The notes under the pieces: generated by a model
The model's input: only the letters and a program-made list of their open reading frames with translations
Told to the model about the DNA's origin: nothing
The model's database searches: none
Part shown: positions 25,946-33,031 of the stretch, piece after piece
How the letters are laid out: each line of letters starts with the position of its first letter
How positions within the stretch are numbered: position 1 is the first letter of the stretch
Assembly: GCA_043810355.1 (NCBI GenBank)
Contig: JBDROB010000034.1
Coordinates: forward strand, 1-44,176
Length of the DNA: 44,176 bases
Direction of reading: 5' to 3'
DNA from: JAZDHV01 sp043810355
GTDB lineage: Archaea > Nanobdellota > Nanobdellia > Woesearchaeales > JAGVYU01
Position numbers and translations under genes: made by a program

Positions 25946-26902
25946 ATGCCCACACTTGGATTTCCGAGACCAAGAAGAGAGGATGAGGGAAGATTAGCTC
26001 TACTTCCAAAAGATGTAACTCTTATCAGTGATCCTGCCATGGTTTTTATTGAGGAGGGTTATGGGACTCATCTTGGGTTCAAAGATGATGGGTATAGGGA
26101 TTTTGGAGCAAATGTAGTCCCTAAAGATAAGGTCTATGACAATGAAGTGATTGTTCAACCAAAGCAGTGCGAGGAAGAATTTGGATTTTTCCAGGATGGA
26201 CATACTCTCACAGGATGGCTTTATCTTGGCTGGGACAAAGAGCTTACAGATGTTCTCACTCAAAAAGGCATGAATGCTGTTGCATGGGAGAAGATAGATG
26301 ATGGAAATGCATTGATTGGAAACAGCAGACTGTCTGGAACAGTCGGAGTGCAGCATGCATTGGAATCTGTAGGTATTGATCCAGAAAGCCTAAGAGCTGC
26401 AGTCATCGGAAGAGGATGTGTGGGAAAAGCTGCAATTGATGAGCTTATTAGGCAAGGTGTTACTCCAGAGGTTTATAATAGCAGCAATATCAGTGAATTA
26501 AGCAGCAGGATTTCTGGATATGATATTATTGTAAACTGTGTCAATCTTAGGGATTATTCATTTATAGTTACAAAGGATGATATAAGGAAGATGAAGAGAG
26601 GCGCTTTCATCATTGATCTTGCATGTGAAGGTATTGAAGGGATTCATACAACAAGAATCCATGATCCAATCTATAAGGAGGAAGGAATCTTATTTTATTG
26701 TGTCAACAATGTCCCTTCTCTCTGCGCCAAGGAAGCAAGTGCAATCATCAGCCAAGACATGGCAGGTTATTATGACAAGATGTGCATGGGAGAAAAAGAC
26801 GCTTTTCTTGAGAAGGCAACAATTATGAGAAAGGGTGTGCTTGACACTGAGTATGTCAAGGATCTGCATAGGAGAAATCCTGGATTCAATCACCTGAGAT
26901 GA
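25946..26902 (+). CDS. N5-(carboxyethyl)ornithine synthase / alanine dehydrogenase-like enzyme
   Basis: I start at the ATG at 25946 (318 residues); the longer frame from 25889 would overlap the helicase start, and a TATA box 26 nt upstream fits a leaderless start here. The N-terminus LGFPRPRREDEGRLALLPKD and EEGYGTHLGFKDDGY match the alanine-dehydrogenase/transhydrogenase fold, and closely the carboxyethylornithine synthase type, as do AVAWEKI, VIGRGCVGKAA (NAD(P) site) and the terminal FYCVNNVPSLCAKEAS. Such enzymes reductively join an amino acid with pyruvate. The true substrate is not known, and no linked amino-acid pathway is seen. Confidence 0.78.
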   Translation: MPTLGFPRPRREDEGRLALLPKDVTLISDPAMVFIEEGYGTHLGFKDDGYRDFGANVVPKDKVYDNEVIVQPKQCEEEFGFFQDGHTLTGWLYLGWDKELTDVLTQKGMNAVAWEKIDDGNALIGNSRLSGTVGVQHALESVGIDPESLRAAVIGRGCVGKAAIDELIRQGVTPEVYNSSNISELSSRISGYDIIVNCVNLRDYSFIVTKDDIRKMKRGAFIIDLACEGIEGIHTTRIHDPIYKEEGILFYCVNNVPSLCAKEASAIISQDMAGYYDKMCMGEKDAFLEKATIMRKGVLDTEYVKDLHRRNPGFNHLR

Positions 26903-26909
26903 CATTATC

Positions 26910-26954
26910 AGATGTTACATTACTAGATGTTAAATGATTAGATGTTAAATGATT
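26910..26954. repeat. Three 15-bp tandem repeats
   Basis: AGATGTTAAATGATT occurs exactly at 26925-26939 and 26940-26954, and a diverged copy at 26910-26924. The array lies between the CEO-synthase-like gene and tRNA-Ile, just past both 3' ends. Confidence 0.8.
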
Positions 26955-26970
26955 TCTAAGAAAAAAATGA

Positions 26971-27061
26971 TGGCCCTGTGGAGATTTGAACTCCAGACCT
27001 CACGATTTCCCTGATAGAAATCATATCAGTCGTGCGCTCCACCAGGCTAAGCTACAGGGCC
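26971..27061 (-). tRNA. tRNA-Ile(GAT) with one intron
   Basis: Acceptor GGCCCTG/CAGGGCC with discriminator A (26971), D arm GCTTAGCCTGGTGGAGC, T arm TGGAG-TTCAAAT-CTCCA, variable AGGTC. Anticodon stem CACGA/TCGTG encloses 24 nt; removing 17 nt after position 37 leaves loop CTGATAA with anticodon GAT. The intron pairs with the exon (CTGATA/TATCAG), but the 3' bulge is not the standard 3 nt, so the splice junction is less certain than in the other tRNAs. A T-run follows the 3' end. CCA is not encoded. Confidence 0.82.
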
Positions 27062-27082
27062 AATGAATATATTTGCTCTTAT

Positions 27083-27177
27083 TACGGCCAGGTCGTGGGA
27101 TTGAGCAAAGCGAAATCCCACTTAGCTACCTTGATCAAACTTAGAAAGTTTGCCATGACTAAGCTACAGGGCCATAA
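27083..27177 (-). ncRNA. tRNA-like structured element upstream of tRNA-Ile
   Basis: On the minus strand the element shares 16 nt, TGGCCCTGTAGCTTAG, with the 5' end of the adjacent tRNA-Ile. Its ends TATGGCC and GGCCGTA can form a 7-bp closing stem. Inside are a perfect anticodon-arm-like hairpin CAAAC-TTTCTAA-GTTTG (would be anticodon TCT, Arg) and a strong hairpin GTGGGATT/AATCCCAC in place of a T arm, but no TTCRANT T loop. A TATA box sits about 28 nt upstream. It may be a decayed tRNA, a tRNA with further unrecognised introns, or a leader RNA of tRNA-Ile. Confidence 0.5.
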
Positions 27178-27202
27178 AAAGAATTATTGATATTCTATTT
27201 AT

Positions 27203-27213
27203 AAAATTTTGGG
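27203..27213 (-). promoter_or_regulatory. TATA box for the tRNA-like element and tRNA-Ile
   Basis: On the minus strand TTTATAAATAG lies about 28 nt before the first base of the tRNA-like element. No usable TATA box is placed correctly for tRNA-Ile itself, so both RNAs probably share one transcript. Confidence 0.5.
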
Positions 27214-27247
27214 TTTAAATAATATTATTCCATATTTAATAAAAAAA

Positions 27248-27378
27248 ACGCCCTCGAGCAGACTCGAACTGCTGACCTTGTGGTAGCTGCTTAGCAAGTT
27301 AACAGCTTCGTGGTCCTTTTTGAGGATTCACACGCTCTACCTATTGCTCCGTGCTTAAGCACGCCTAAGCTACGAGGG
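27248..27378 (-). tRNA. tRNA-Asn(GTT) with three introns
   Basis: Acceptor GCCCTCG/CGAGGGC, discriminator G (27248), T arm AGCAG-TTCGAGT-CTGCT and variable AGGTC are intact. Three insertions must be removed: 21 nt in the D arm (27346-27366, holding the palindrome CGTGCTTAAGCACG), 22 nt inside the anticodon stem between positions 30 and 31 (27306-27327, with hairpin TCCT/AGGA), and 15 nt at 37/38 (27284-27298, BHB helix CTGT/GCAG). The result is a regular 73-nt tRNA with D arm GCTCAATAGGTAGAGC, anticodon arm TGTGG-CTGTTAA-CCACA and anticodon GTT. The D-arm boundaries could shift by a few nt. A T-run follows. The TATA box overlaps the end of the endonuclease gene. Confidence 0.85.
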
Positions 27379-27412
27379 CATTTCTTAATAAAACATAAAG
27401 GTCTATATTTAC

Positions 27413-28039
27413 TTATAAAAGTTTCGGATTTCTATTCTGAAATTTATTAAGATGTTTGGGATTATTTGATCCTATCAACTTTGTCCATAATTCCAAATTT
27501 TTGAAACCTGGTAATTCTAACCTATATCCCCTTCCTTTAAAAGAAATTGAACCATAGAAACCAATTTTCTTTAACCAAATTAATATTTCTCTTAAGAAGT
27601 TTTTTGATTTACTCGTAATCTCGATTCTTGGATAATAATGATATTTCCTATGTTGTTTACTGTATATCAAACATCCATCAGTGTCGAATAATCCTTTCAT
27701 AAACAATAGGAAATGTTTATCTTTAAAAATAATTTGAGGTATCTTTAATTCTGAATACTTCTTTCCCACAGGAATCCCCCATGATTTAAACTGTTCAAAT
27801 ATTTTCTTATCACTAAACCTAATAAAAAGAGTATTCTCAAATCTCCTAAATTTAACTGAAATTTCTTTATTAAACACTTTATTAAATAAAAGTTTAGAAT
27901 TGGATTGATGATATTCTAAATCATCTTTTTTATGACCACTAATATAAATAATATATTTTCCGCCTGATCTTGATAAACAACCATCTCCTAACATAATTCC
28001 CAATAATTCAAATGAATTCTTATTAATAGTTAATCCCAT
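27413..28039 (-). CDS. LAGLIDADG homing endonuclease
   Basis: The 208-residue protein has the two helices of the family: LLGIMLGDGCLS (Asp18) and LFMKGLFDTDGCLI (Asp121), each giving one catalytic acid, so a single chain would form the full active site. It stands alone rather than inside an intein. Its stop lies 35 nt before the start of the three-intron tRNA-Asn on the same strand, and it follows the PIN-ATPase gene after 89 nt. Homing endonucleases of this type often travel with archaeal introns, so a past or present link with the local tRNA introns is plausible but not shown. Confidence 0.85.
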   Translation of the reverse strand: MGLTINKNSFELLGIMLGDGCLSRSGGKYIIYISGHKKDDLEYHQSNSKLLFNKVFNKEISVKFRRFENTLFIRFSDKKIFEQFKSWGIPVGKKYSELKIPQIIFKDKHFLLFMKGLFDTDGCLIYSKQHRKYHYYPRIEITSKSKNFLREILIWLKKIGFYGSISFKGRGYRLELPGFKNLELWTKLIGSNNPKHLNKFQNRNPKLL

Positions 28040-28127
28040 ATCTAGAAAATCAAATTTAACTTATTTATATACTTCACGTCTATATGTCCAGTGTCCAGTG
28101 GTCCTTTAAAATTCTTCAACAGAAATA

Positions 28128-29996
28128 TCAAACCCTCAATTCAAGCCTTTCATTCATATTGACAGCATCAATTATCAGCTTTCCTAATTTGTTCTTTTTA
28201 TTGATCTTGAAATTTGAATTTGGGCTTACCTTGACTGTCAGCAGAAAATCATCATTGATGTAAACATGGATGTCCCTGTTTTTATATGCGTGATCGACAA
28301 AAAATACTATCCCATGCTTTGTTATCTGGGTGTTGAACGCCACAGTCTCATTATGATCATCCTTTTTGCCTCTTTCATCCATCTCCTGCACATCTATGCT
28401 GATTCCTAGCCTTTTTTCAATGAGTGAGATGTTCTCACCTTTCCTTCCGATGATCTTCGCAATCCTATTTTCTGGAACTCTGACGATTGCCTTGTTGTCA
28501 GATATCACTTCAACACTGACATCATCTGAGTATTTCCTGAACTCATTCTCAATTATCTTGGCTGCCAATTTACGTGAGGCGCTCTTCTCTCCTCCGCCTA
28601 AAACAGGTATCACGACAGTCTCTTCGCCATAGCTGTACAGCTCATACTCTAATTTTTTTGTCTCAAAATCATTCACAACAACTACTGGCCTTGCCAGATC
28701 TGCTTCAGTCATTCCAGAAGGCACTTTTACAGTCATGTTCAATGACAAAACTTTAAAGACTTGGCCATTTTTGATAAATATGACTGTGTCAATGACCTGT
28801 GGTATCACACCCAGCTCAATTCTTCCAACAAACCTTTGGATGGCATCGATTGGATTTGTTGCATGGACTACTCCTGCCAGCCCTATGCCTGCCAGCCGAA
28901 GATCAGCAAACAGCTGAAAATCAGAAGTATTTCTCATCTCGTCAAATATTGTGTTGTCTGGCCTTGACAAGAGCAATACGTCATGTACTTCCTGCGCATC
29001 TCCATGGGATATTGCATATTGGGTGACATTATCATTTAATACAAGGTCTCTTGGTGCTTCAATTGTCTTGACAATCCTGTCTTGTGAAGCATAATATTCT
29101 GCTAATGCCTGTGCAAATGTGCTTTTTCCCATTCCTGGTGAACCTGCTATAAGAATTCCTTCTGCCTGCTTTGATACTCTCTCCATTAATTTCTCACTCA
29201 GCTTATAATCTTCAAGACTTAATATTTTCACAGGCCTTACAGCAGTGATCTCCCATCCGTCGGAAAATGGTGGTTTTGTGATCACAATCCTGTACCTTCC
29301 TAATTGTATAATTGTTGACCCTGACCTCTCTATCTCAATAAAACCATCTTTTCTTATTCCAGCTTCCTCTATTATCTCTGTTGAGATCTCCTGGATATAG
29401 TCCCTTGTAAGGAGCTTATTGCTTAACTTGACAAATTTCCAATCGCCTGGAATTCCTTTCTTGGCATAAGGATAGACATTTTCCCTTAGATGGACTGACA
29501 TGGCAGTCGAGTCAAAATAAGTGTCAAGGATTATTTTCTTCTTTATCTGTTCCATATGTATGAATATGTGTTTTATCCCTTTTGTCTCTGCAATCCTTGC
29601 CTGGATCTTGTCTGCGCTGAACAGTGTTCCATCTTCATCAAAGGCAAGGTCCCTGATCAATGAATCAATCTCGCCCAGGCTTGCATATCTGATTTCAGCT
29701 GCAGTTGGTCTCTTTCCGCTGAATTGTATCTCAAAATTATATTTTACTGATATTTCCCTCAGTTTTTTCAATTCATCAAGTCCAAGATAGCCTATTGCCT
29801 TGTTTTGGTTTGATTGATGCTCTAATTCTGACAGAACAGCCTCATGTATTAGGATTATTTTTGGCTTGATCTCACCATCTTCAATTTTCTTGGACACAAG
29901 CCCTTCAATGATAACAGAAGTGTCTGGTACTAATTTTTTTATCTCATTGATCTCATTATCTTTTTTAAACCCATTATCCCCTTCTTTTTTAGTCAT
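28128..29996 (-). CDS. PIN-domain / PilT-like ATPase / KH protein
   Basis: The 622-residue archaeal protein links a PIN nuclease fold (VPDTSVIIEG near residue 23, acidic residues at ELEH and GEIDSLIRD), a VirB11/PilT-like ATPase (Walker A GSPGMGKST at 285-293; Walker B region NTIFDEMR) and a KH RNA-binding domain (IAKIIGRKGENISLIEKR near 515). The last 60 residues form a small beta-rich domain. It is widespread and single-copy in archaea (COG1855-type), with a suggested role in RNA handling. A TATA box at 30020-30028 is about 27 nt before the ATG, so the mRNA is likely leaderless. Confidence 0.93.
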   Translation of the reverse strand: MTKKEGDNGFKKDNEINEIKKLVPDTSVIIEGLVSKKIEDGEIKPKIILIHEAVLSELEHQSNQNKAIGYLGLDELKKLREISVKYNFEIQFSGKRPTAAEIRYASLGEIDSLIRDLAFDEDGTLFSADKIQARIAETKGIKHIFIHMEQIKKKIILDTYFDSTAMSVHLRENVYPYAKKGIPGDWKFVKLSNKLLTRDYIQEISTEIIEEAGIRKDGFIEIERSGSTIIQLGRYRIVITKPPFSDGWEITAVRPVKILSLEDYKLSEKLMERVSKQAEGILIAGSPGMGKSTFAQALAEYYASQDRIVKTIEAPRDLVLNDNVTQYAISHGDAQEVHDVLLLSRPDNTIFDEMRNTSDFQLFADLRLAGIGLAGVVHATNPIDAIQRFVGRIELGVIPQVIDTVIFIKNGQVFKVLSLNMTVKVPSGMTEADLARPVVVVNDFETKKLEYELYSYGEETVVIPVLGGGEKSASRKLAAKIIENEFRKYSDDVSVEVISDNKAIVRVPENRIAKIIGRKGENISLIEKRLGISIDVQEMDERGKKDDHNETVAFNTQITKHGIVFFVDHAYKNRDIHVYINDDFLLTVKVSPNSNFKINKKNKLGKLIIDAVNMNERLELRV

Positions 29997-30049
29997 AGAA
30001 AAAGCATAATATCCAGGGTATATAAAGTTTTAGGTTGAATAGGCAGGAT

Positions 30050-30109
30050 TAAAACATGGAGAAGGCCTGTACAATGACCTTTCGGTTAATTGTGCAGTTC
30101 CACTCCCCA
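30050..30109 (-). ncRNA. Candidate small RNA: long GAAA-capped hairpin
   Basis: Between two minus-strand genes lies a GC-rich island that folds, on the minus strand, into a long hairpin (30058-30106): outer GGAG/CTCC, then about 11 bp around CTGCACAAT/ATTGTACAG, topped by ACC-GAAA-GGT, a GNRA tetraloop. Only about three mismatches interrupt some 20 pairs. A TATA-like CATTTAAAAGG (minus strand of 30131-30141) would start transcription near 30109, at the foot of the hairpin, and a TTTT run follows it. No RNA family was recognised. Confidence 0.5.
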
Positions 30110-30219
30110 CTTGGCAGTATAAATCATTTCCTTTTAAATGGTTTATTAAGAACAAATCTAAGTGTCAAAAGAATCATTTTTCAAATATACTTAAAGCAAA
30201 TATACTTAAAGAAATGTTA

Positions 30220-32226
30220 TTAATCATTGAATATGCTTTCAAACCACTTTGCAAAATCATTTAACATGATAGTTATTCTCTGCGGAAATGTTATATTTGA
30301 CAACTTTACGATAAAATCTTCTCTCTCTTCATATATTTTTCCATTGTCATCAAAATATTCTAAGTAGATTGTAAAATCATTGTCCCCATAGCTCAAGTCC
30401 TTGCCAAACAATGTCAGGACAAACTTCTCATCACTTTCTAGTTCCTGCATTCCCCATTCATTTTCTCCATGCTTTTGCTTGAGCAGGATCTTTATCTGTT
30501 TTGGGACAGAATAAGACTCTTTTTTTAGTATGAATGATACATTAAATATTTCTTTATATCCTATATCCTCTGGAAAATGCATCTCATCAACAACTATGGT
30601 TGGTTCATCTAATATGTCAAGCGCAAATTCAAATGATTTTGACACTTTTTGATTTGAGGCTGTCACTATTATGTCTTTTTTTCCAATCTCATCTGTTTCT
30701 ATAAGAAAATCAGTCTTTTTTTCCTGAGATATTCCAATATCAAAATTTCTGCACTTATCTTCATTTATGCAAATGTTAAGATCCTCTATAAGAGTATTGC
30801 CTCTGTTCTTCATTATGCAGGTCAGTATTGGCTCTTCATAGATATAGTAAGCACTTTTTTCACTCTCACATATCAGATCTATCTTTCTTGAATAAGTTTT
30901 CTCCTCTTCTTCCTGCCTTTGTTCAATGATTGAATCTATCAGCTCTTCTTTATAGATTGGATTTCCTTTTTTTGATGTAAATCTTATTTCATCAGTTTCA
31001 TTCCTGACAGAATATATGAAGACTGGGATTGTATACACATAATCATTGTTCATATCCTCATTAAGCTTTATTTTCCACATTAATTTTTTTTTCTCCAATG
31101 GTTTTAATACAATATGCTGTCTTAATTTATCAAATACCATCAGATCATCGACCTGTGCCATTGATATGTCTGTTGAATAATAGTAGTCATTCAGGTTCTC
31201 GACCTCTGCTTCAACAAGATTGTATGATCCAAAGCCAATCTCATCTTTGTAAATATCTGCTTTAATCGCAATATTATCTTCAATCTCTCCATATTTGTCA
31301 ATTGCCTCAATCTTGATATCAAGCTTGTTTGTCTCAATATCAACATCCCTTGATTTCCATTCATAGTCTGTTGAAGGCTCGTCAGAATCTATGCTTTCCT
31401 TCAATATCAGATGGGAGGGGTCAATTGATCCAAACTGATTATATGTGATATCATATGCAACCCATCCATGATCAGGAAAATAAACTTCTGCCCATGCATG
31501 AGGCCCCCAATTGTCCATATTATTATAATTTGTAAAAGCCATGCCACTTATATACCTTGCTGGGATGCCTACACTTCTTGATAATGCGATAAATAATGAT
31601 GTAAGCTCATCGCATACTCCTCTCCTGTTCTCTAATACCCATGATGCTGGCTGTGAAGCCTTGGCTGTCAGTGTATCAAGAGAATATTCAATATTATCTT
31701 CAACCCAATAGGCAATCTTGTCAACAACTATATAGAGATCATCCTCTCCTGACGCAAGGCTAGAAGCTAGCTTCTCTATCTCAATATTGTCTGAATCAAT
31801 ATTATCGCTTGGTGACGCATATATTTCATATTCCTCATCAAGATTTTGTATTGGAAAAGGAATTTTTTTATTAATCTTTACAAAATCATTTTCAACCTTG
31901 ACTTTTGACTCGACTATGAAATTATGAGTTCCTATCACTGGTTTTCTCCAGTTAAACCTTGCTATGCTGTCTTCAATCTCTGCTTCAGGCGTGAAGACGA
32001 GAGACAATGGCTCTTGGAATTGTGTTTCTTTTGGATAAAATGAGAGATCAATATTGATATATTCTATTGATGGATCATCAGATAATGGCACTATCTCAAA
32101 ATCGGAGCCTATCTCAACATCCATGACAACAGTCTTGTATTTGTCAAAGTCATTTGCACTCACCTGAATAATGCTGATTATTGATATTAAGAAAATTATT
32201 AAAAAATTAATGAATTTATTCCTCAT
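30220..32226 (-). CDS. Secreted transglutaminase-like protein
   Basis: The 668-residue protein has a signal peptide (about residues 1-24, ending VSAN). The transglutaminase/papain-like core has the triad Cys205 (NRRGVCDELTS), His243 (WGPHAWAEVYF) and Asp259 (WVAYDITYN). Before it is a beta domain of 130 residues and after it several beta-sandwich, Ig-like domains, with a short amphipathic end (FAKWFESIFND). Such archaeal proteins act outside the membrane as proteases or crosslinkers on surface proteins. It is the last gene in a row with a glycosyltransferase and a multi-pass membrane protein, which suggests surface assembly. Confidence 0.87.
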   Translation of the reverse strand: MRNKFINFLIIFLISIISIIQVSANDFDKYKTVVMDVEIGSDFEIVPLSDDPSIEYINIDLSFYPKETQFQEPLSLVFTPEAEIEDSIARFNWRKPVIGTHNFIVESKVKVENDFVKINKKIPFPIQNLDEEYEIYASPSDNIDSDNIEIEKLASSLASGEDDLYIVVDKIAYWVEDNIEYSLDTLTAKASQPASWVLENRRGVCDELTSLFIALSRSVGIPARYISGMAFTNYNNMDNWGPHAWAEVYFPDHGWVAYDITYNQFGSIDPSHLILKESIDSDEPSTDYEWKSRDVDIETNKLDIKIEAIDKYGEIEDNIAIKADIYKDEIGFGSYNLVEAEVENLNDYYYSTDISMAQVDDLMVFDKLRQHIVLKPLEKKKLMWKIKLNEDMNNDYVYTIPVFIYSVRNETDEIRFTSKKGNPIYKEELIDSIIEQRQEEEEKTYSRKIDLICESEKSAYYIYEEPILTCIMKNRGNTLIEDLNICINEDKCRNFDIGISQEKKTDFLIETDEIGKKDIIVTASNQKVSKSFEFALDILDEPTIVVDEMHFPEDIGYKEIFNVSFILKKESYSVPKQIKILLKQKHGENEWGMQELESDEKFVLTLFGKDLSYGDNDFTIYLEYFDDNGKIYEEREDFIVKLSNITFPQRITIMLNDFAKWFESIFND

Positions 32227-32305
32227 GATAGATTATACTCAATATATGTTTATAAGGTTTTCTAAATAATCCTAGAAAGATATTATGATAAGATTTAAAT
32301 GGGAT

Positions 32306-33031
32306 TTAATGACTGAACCAAATCTTGAATCTCTCTCCAACCAGCTCAAAAAGAATTCTTATTCCATCCCTGAATGGCCTTATCCTTGTCTCTTCTTTCT
32401 GCAGTTTGGTCTGGACAAACCTAACAGGTATCTCTTTTATCCTGTTTCCATTCAATCTTGAATAGATCATTATCTGTGTCTGCAGGAATGCATTTTCAGA
32501 ATTCAGTTTGTTTATGAACTTGTTGACATTTGACCTCTTGAATAATGCTGTTCCCTGGGTATCTTTTATTTTCAGCCTAAACATCAGGTTCACGATTATG
32601 TTCAGTATTCTTGAATAAACTCTTCTTATGAAAGATCTTTCAATGATTGAGTTTGGATGTCCTTTAGAGTCTATCACAACATCTGCATCTTTTATAGCCT
32701 TTATCGAATCTTCAATTATTCCCAGGCCGAATGGTATGTCAATATCCTGTTTTTTCAGGTATTCATACTTAGCATTCAGTATTCCTTGTTTTATTCCAAG
32801 GCCTATTCCCCTTTTATCAGCATGAAAAGCCCTGATCCTCTTGTATTTCCTGGCCAGTCCCTTTGCTATCTCATATGTCTTGTCTGTGCTTCCATTCTCG
32901 CACAATAATATCTCATACTTGTCAATCAGACTCGAATTCTTGAGATGATTCAATAATTTGAGAGAATTCTTTTCAATGATCTTTTCTTCATTATTGACTG
33001 GAATTATTAATGAGAGATTTATTTTTTCCAT
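32306..33031 (-). CDS. Family 2 glycosyltransferase (dolichyl-phosphate sugar type)
   Basis: The 241-residue GT-A enzyme begins NLSLIIPVNNEEKI, with CENGSTDKTYEIA and the segment GIGLGIKQGILNA. The usual acidic DADL-like motif is QDIDIPFG. The end, RIRPFRDGIRILFEL, matches dolichyl-phosphate mannose/glucose synthase types. There are no transmembrane helices, so it acts at the cytoplasmic face, presumably loading a lipid-linked sugar. It overlaps the preceding membrane protein gene by 13 nt and is clearly in its operon. Confidence 0.88.
   Translation of the reverse strand: MEKINLSLIIPVNNEEKIIEKNSLKLLNHLKNSSLIDKYEILLCENGSTDKTYEIAKGLARKYKRIRAFHADKRGIGLGIKQGILNAKYEYLKKQDIDIPFGLGIIEDSIKAIKDADVVIDSKGHPNSIIERSFIRRVYSRILNIIVNLMFRLKIKDTQGTALFKRSNVNKFINKLNSENAFLQTQIMIYSRLNGNRIKEIPVRFVQTKLQKEETRIRPFRDGIRILFELVGERFKIWFSH

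Noticed and set aside
27045..27177. Integrase attachment site made by the 16-nt repeat shared by tRNA-Ile and the tRNA-like element
   Set aside because: The repeat is the 5' end of the tRNA, integration normally duplicates the 3' end, and only about 100 nt without an integrase lie between the copies.
30056..30216. Plus-strand frame of about 53 codons starting at the ATG near 30056
   Set aside because: It runs through the strong hairpin, has no ribosome site, ends in a repeated AT-rich tail, and its product has no domain-like composition.
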